Made by a program: the position numbers and the translations under genes. Positions 6,757 to 8,736 of a DNA stretch of 8,736 nucleotides are shown here, one piece after another. Position 1 is the first letter of the stretch; each line of letters starts with the position of its first letter. The stretch is from an uncultured Collinsella sp. (GTDB lineage: Bacteria > Actinomycetota > Coriobacteriia > Coriobacteriales > Coriobacteriaceae). The stretch is taken from contig USFK01000049.1 of the NCBI GenBank assembly GCA_900553935.1, positions 1 to 8,736 of the forward strand, in the 5' to 3' direction. Under the pieces are notes generated by a model, which ran no database searches, was not told the origin of the DNA, and saw only the letters and a program-made list of their open reading frames with translations.

Positions 6757-7521
6757 ATGGCAGGAAGACGCGAAAAACTGCGCCGCGTTGGGATCATCCC
6801 CGAATATCGCGACTTTACCCCCGATGGCCTTGCCAGCGGAGACGCCATCGACATGACGGTTGACGAGCTCGAAGTCCTGCGCCTGTACGACCTGGAAGGT
6901 CTCAACCAAGAGGCTGTCGCCCAGCAAATGGGCATCGCCCGTGCCACGGTGGCAGCTATTTGCAGCCGCGCGCATCGCAAGGTGGCAAACGCATTGGTCA
7001 ATGGTCGGGCGCTCATCATCGAAGGCGGCAATATCGCGTACTCCCCCATTACCACGGCAACGGCCGCATGGCCAGCAAAGGAGGTCGACACCATGAGGGT
7101 GGCAACCACGTACGACAACGGCAACATCTTTATGCACTTTGGCCGCAGTGAGCAGTTCAAGATCTACGACATTCAGGATGGCAAGGTACTCAACGAGCAG
7201 GTCGTGGGCACCGGCGGCACCGGCCACGGTGCCCTTGCGGGCCTGCTCGCCAACGGCGGCGTGGACACGCTCATCTGCGGCGGCATCGGCGGTGGCGCTA
7301 TCAACGCGCTTGCCCAAGCCGGCATCACAGTATACGCAGGTGCCCAGGGCAGCTGCGACGCTTGCGTCGAGGCCCTCATTGCCGGCACGCTCGCGCAGAC
7401 CGGCGAGGCCACCTGCGACTGCCATGGTCACGGCCACGACCACACTCACGAGCATGGCGATTCCTGCAGCTGCCACGGCCATCACGAGCACGAGGGCCAC
7501 GAGGGCTGCGGCTGCCACTAA
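6757..7521 (+). CDS. DUF134 helix-turn-helix protein fused to NifX-like (Nitro_FeMo-Co) domain with His/Cys-rich tail
   Basis: The 254-residue product has three parts. Residues 1 to about 95 match DUF134 (UPF0251): a basic N-terminus, a TVDELEVLRLYDLEGL block, and a sigma-70 region-4-like helix-turn-helix around 48-82 (LNQEAVAQQMGIARATV), ending in LVNGRALIIEGG. Residues 113 to about 213 match the dinitrogenase iron-molybdenum cofactor family: MRVATTYDNGNIFMHFGRSE, then TLICGGIGGGAINAL. The tail (219-254) holds 12 His and 6 Cys, including three Cys-x-Cys-His motifs at 220-223, 237-240 and 251-254. Such proteins are presumed to bind DNA and a metal or metal cluster. No nif gene is nearby, so a role in nitrogen fixation is not implied. 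AAGGAG lies five bases before the ATG. Palindromes around the promoter suggest autoregulation. A strong internal start exists at 7093. Confidence 0.88.
   Translation: MAGRREKLRRVGIIPEYRDFTPDGLASGDAIDMTVDELEVLRLYDLEGLNQEAVAQQMGIARATVAAICSRAHRKVANALVNGRALIIEGGNIAYSPITTATAAWPAKEVDTMRVATTYDNGNIFMHFGRSEQFKIYDIQDGKVLNEQVVGTGGTGHGALAGLLANGGVDTLICGGIGGGAINALAQAGITVYAGAQGSCDACVEALIAGTLAQTGEATCDCHGHGHDHTHEHGDSCSCHGHHEHEGHEGCGCH
7078..7085 (+). promoter_or_regulatory. Strong internal ribosome binding site
   Basis: AAGGAGGT, an eight-base match to the anti-Shine-Dalgarno sequence, sits in frame inside the fusion gene (coding Lys108-Glu109 and the start of Val110). GGAGG ends eight bases before ATG 7093, an ideal spacing. 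It falls in the linker between the two domains. Confidence 0.65.
7093..7521 (+). CDS. Possible internally initiated stand-alone NifX-like protein (142 residues)
   Basis: The in-frame ATG 7093-7095 lies behind the strong internal ribosome binding site and coincides with the natural beginning of NifX-like proteins (MRVATTYDNGNIFMHFGRSE). Initiation here would give the metal-binding domain plus His/Cys tail without the DNA-binding domain. This shares the frame and stop of the full-length gene. Whether it is made cannot be read from sequence alone. The alternative is that the site is a relic of two ancestral genes that became fused. Confidence 0.5.
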   Translation: MRVATTYDNGNIFMHFGRSEQFKIYDIQDGKVLNEQVVGTGGTGHGALAGLLANGGVDTLICGGIGGGAINALAQAGITVYAGAQGSCDACVEALIAGTLAQTGEATCDCHGHGHDHTHEHGDSCSCHGHHEHEGHEGCGCH

Positions 7522-7583
7522 CGGCACGGCACCGCGAGCTCGGGGCGCGATACTGAACGCAATCCAACAATCAAAGCCAACAA

Positions 7584-7617
7584 CAAAGGCCACCCGGCAG
7601 CTTCCGAGTGGCCTTTG
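7584..7617. terminator. Bidirectional terminator between DUF134-NifX gene and ffh
   Basis: CAAAGGCCAC (7584-7593) and GTGGCCTTTG (7608-7617) form a perfect 10-bp stem, extended by three inner pairs after one mismatch and closed by a 6-base loop. On the minus strand the stem is followed by TTGTTGGCTTTG, a fair T-rich tail for ffh. On the plus strand the stem ends in CCTTTG with a weaker tail. It lies between two convergent stop codons. Confidence 0.75.
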
Positions 7618-7641
7618 CCATATCAAGCTGGAATTACAGCT

Positions 7642-8541
7642 CTATTTCTTATTACGCATCTGCGCTTCCATCTGGCGCAGCAGCTCCATATCGGACTTGG
7701 GACCGCCCGTACCCAGGCCGCCCATGCTGCCCAGACCCATAGCGTCCAGGCCAGGGATATTGGGCATGCGCATCTTCTTGCCCTTCTTGCCCTTTTTGCC
7801 CTTCTTGCCGCCGGCCTGCGCCTGATTGGCCATCGTGCGCATGCGTCCCATCATCTTGTTCATCTCGCCCCACTGCTTCATAAGGCTGTTGACCTCGGTG
7901 GGGGTCACGCCGGCGCCCTTGGCAATGCGGGCGCGACGCTGGCCGTTGATGATGGAGGGGCGCAGGCGTTCCTCCTTGGTCATCGACATAATGATGGCCT
8001 CGTTCTTGTCGAAGATGCCCTCGTCCAAGTTGCCGCCCATCTGGTTGAGCGCGCGCTGGCCACCGGGGAGCATGCCGAGAATGCCCTTCATGCCGCCCAT
8101 CTTCTTAACGGCTTTCATCTGGTCGAGCATGTCGTTCATGGTAAAGCCCTCGCGCAGCATGCGCTCGGCGGCCTCGAGCTGCTCGGCATCGGCGGCCTCC
8201 TGGGCCTTCTCGATAATACCTACGACGTCGCCCATGCCCAAGATTCGCTTGGCCATACGGTCGGGGTAGAACGGCTCCAGCGAATCGGGCTTCTCGCCCA
8301 TGCTCACGAACTTGATGGGCTTGCCGGTCACCTGGCGCACGGAAAGCGCGCCGCCACCACGGGCATCGCCGTCGAGCTTGGAGATGATCACGCCGTCAAA
8401 GTCGGTGCGCTCGGCGAAGGTCGAGACGACGTTGACGATATCCTGGCCGGTCATGGCATCGACGACCATCAGCACCTGATCGGGCTTGACGGCCTTCTTG
8501 ATGTCCACGGCTTCCTGCATCATCTGCTCGTCGATCTGCAA
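7642..8541 (-). CDS. ffh: Signal recognition particle protein Ffh, C-terminal 299 residues
   Basis: Ffh binds 4.5S/SRP RNA and signal peptides and, with FtsY, delivers ribosomes to the membrane. Numbering the joined frame from the GTG at 8718, Ffh sequence starts at LQIDEQMM (60-67) and continues through VLMVVDAMTGQD, a G4 motif SKLD (113-116), GKPIKFVSMGE (132-142), then the Met-rich M domain (about 185-295) with the SRP-RNA binding stretch around RRARIAKGAGV (261-271). It ends in a basic (GKK)4 segment and an acidic/Met tail. The DTAGR (G3) motif that should directly precede LQIDE is replaced by unrelated sequence, and the N domain and G1-G2 motifs are absent: about 190-200 residues are missing. 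Upstream the frame passes into a histidine kinase fragment. The downstream end is intact and has a terminator. Confidence 0.9.
   Translation of the reverse strand: MQIDEQMMQEAVDIKKAVKPDQVLMVVDAMTGQDIVNVVSTFAERTDFDGVIISKLDGDARGGGALSVRQVTGKPIKFVSMGEKPDSLEPFYPDRMAKRILGMGDVVGIIEKAQEAADAEQLEAAERMLREGFTMNDMLDQMKAVKKMGGMKGILGMLPGGQRALNQMGGNLDEGIFDKNEAIIMSMTKEERLRPSIINGQRRARIAKGAGVTPTEVNSLMKQWGEMNKMMGRMRTMANQAQAGGKKGKKGKKGKKMRMPNIPGLDAMGLGSMGGLGTGGPKSDMELLRQMEAQMRNKK
7774..7809 (-). repeat. Four 9-bp tandem units encoding (Gly-Lys-Lys)4 in Ffh
   Basis: Four consecutive 9-bp units (plus-strand CTTCTTGCC, the third being CTTTTTGCC) lie exactly in the ffh frame and encode Gly-Lys-Lys four times (residues 304-315 of the joined frame). 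The segment follows the SRP-RNA-binding region of the M domain, where extra positive charge could help contact RNA. Such repeats can change in copy number by slippage. Confidence 0.8.
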
Positions 8542-8736
8542 GTGCTGGCGGTTGATGCGCCCGAGCAGCGGCGCCAGCTCCTCATAGCTGCCGCTGTGCA
8601 GCGGGTGGTCGAGGTCGAGCCGGTTGAGCGGGTCGACGATCCGCTTCGAGAGCCGCCGGGCGAGAACGCCCGAGAGGATCAATGCCGCGGCCAGCACCAG
8701 CAGCATCGGCTGCAGCACGCCGAGGATCAGCAGACC
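8521..8736 (-). CDS. Sensor histidine kinase fragment (transmembrane helix plus HAMP), joined in frame to ffh
   Basis: The frame is open through the right edge. It reads GLLILGVLQPMLLVLAAALI, a hydrophobic helix, then ARRLSKRIVDPLNRLDLDHP, the membrane exit and HAMP-linker pattern of two-component sensor kinases, then YEELAPLLGRINRQH as in Actinomycetota kinases. After INRQH the sequence becomes Ffh. No kinase catalytic domain follows. GC content of 8542-8736 is about 70% by hand count, against about 61% for a 180-bp stretch of ffh (8101-8280). Four of its six Arg codons are CGG, which I did not find in the ffh part. It most likely belongs to another locus or genome. Confidence 0.7.

Noticed and set aside
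6591..7160. A 190-residue N-terminal extension of ThyA on the minus strand.
   Set aside because: ThyA begins at MSKADQQF with AGGAGG four bases upstream and a normal length. The extension runs through the divergent promoter region and antisense to the DUF134-NifX gene.
7522..7583. Search for a small gene or RNA after the DUF134-NifX stop codon.
   Set aside because: No start with a ribosome binding site and no structure beyond the terminator that follows.

Overview
The window reads as chromosomal core DNA of a high-GC Gram-positive bacterium. GC content (hand-counted at about 61% in part of the ffh region), strong AGGAGG-type ribosome binding sites, an FtsH with a glycine-rich linker, a thyA-folA pair and a DUF134-NifX type protein with a His/Cys-rich tail together suggest the Coriobacteriia (Collinsella-like gut Actinomycetota). 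That placement is inference from remembered family sequences, not a search. There is no rRNA, tRNA, CRISPR array, insertion sequence or prophage in the window.

Layout. From left to right: the 5' end of a DUF523 gene (minus, cut by the window edge); an intrinsic terminator; ftsH, the membrane AAA+ zinc protease (minus); a divergent cob(I)alamin adenosyltransferase gene of the CobA/CobO type (plus); a hairpin shared by two convergent genes; a MATE-family exporter (minus); a SpoU/TrmH-type RNA methyltransferase (minus); the folA-thyA pair (minus, thyA upstream); a 166-bp divergent control region with two CATATG-centred palindromes; a DUF134 helix-turn-helix protein fused to a NifX-like domain and a metal-binding tail (plus); a bidirectional terminator; and the 3' part of ffh (minus). 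Every non-coding stretch is under 200 bp.

How the genes work together. thyA and folA form a tight functional unit: ThyA makes dTMP and dihydrofolate, and FolA regenerates tetrahydrofolate. The folA ribosome binding site overlaps the thyA stop codon. The DUF134-NifX gene is transcribed away from thyA and carries operator-like palindromes around its own promoter, consistent with an autoregulated metal or redox sensor. It also has a strong internal ribosome binding site and ATG exactly where stand-alone NifX-like proteins begin, so the locus may make two proteins. The other genes look like independent housekeeping units.

Main oddity. At the right edge the ffh frame is joined in frame to a transmembrane/HAMP fragment of a sensor histidine kinase at about 8521-8541. 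The DNA beyond that point is about 70% GC and uses CGG arginine codons that are absent from the ffh part. Since the Ffh N domain and its G1-G3 GTPase motifs are missing, an assembly chimera or a recombination at a short shared sequence is far more likely than a real fusion protein.
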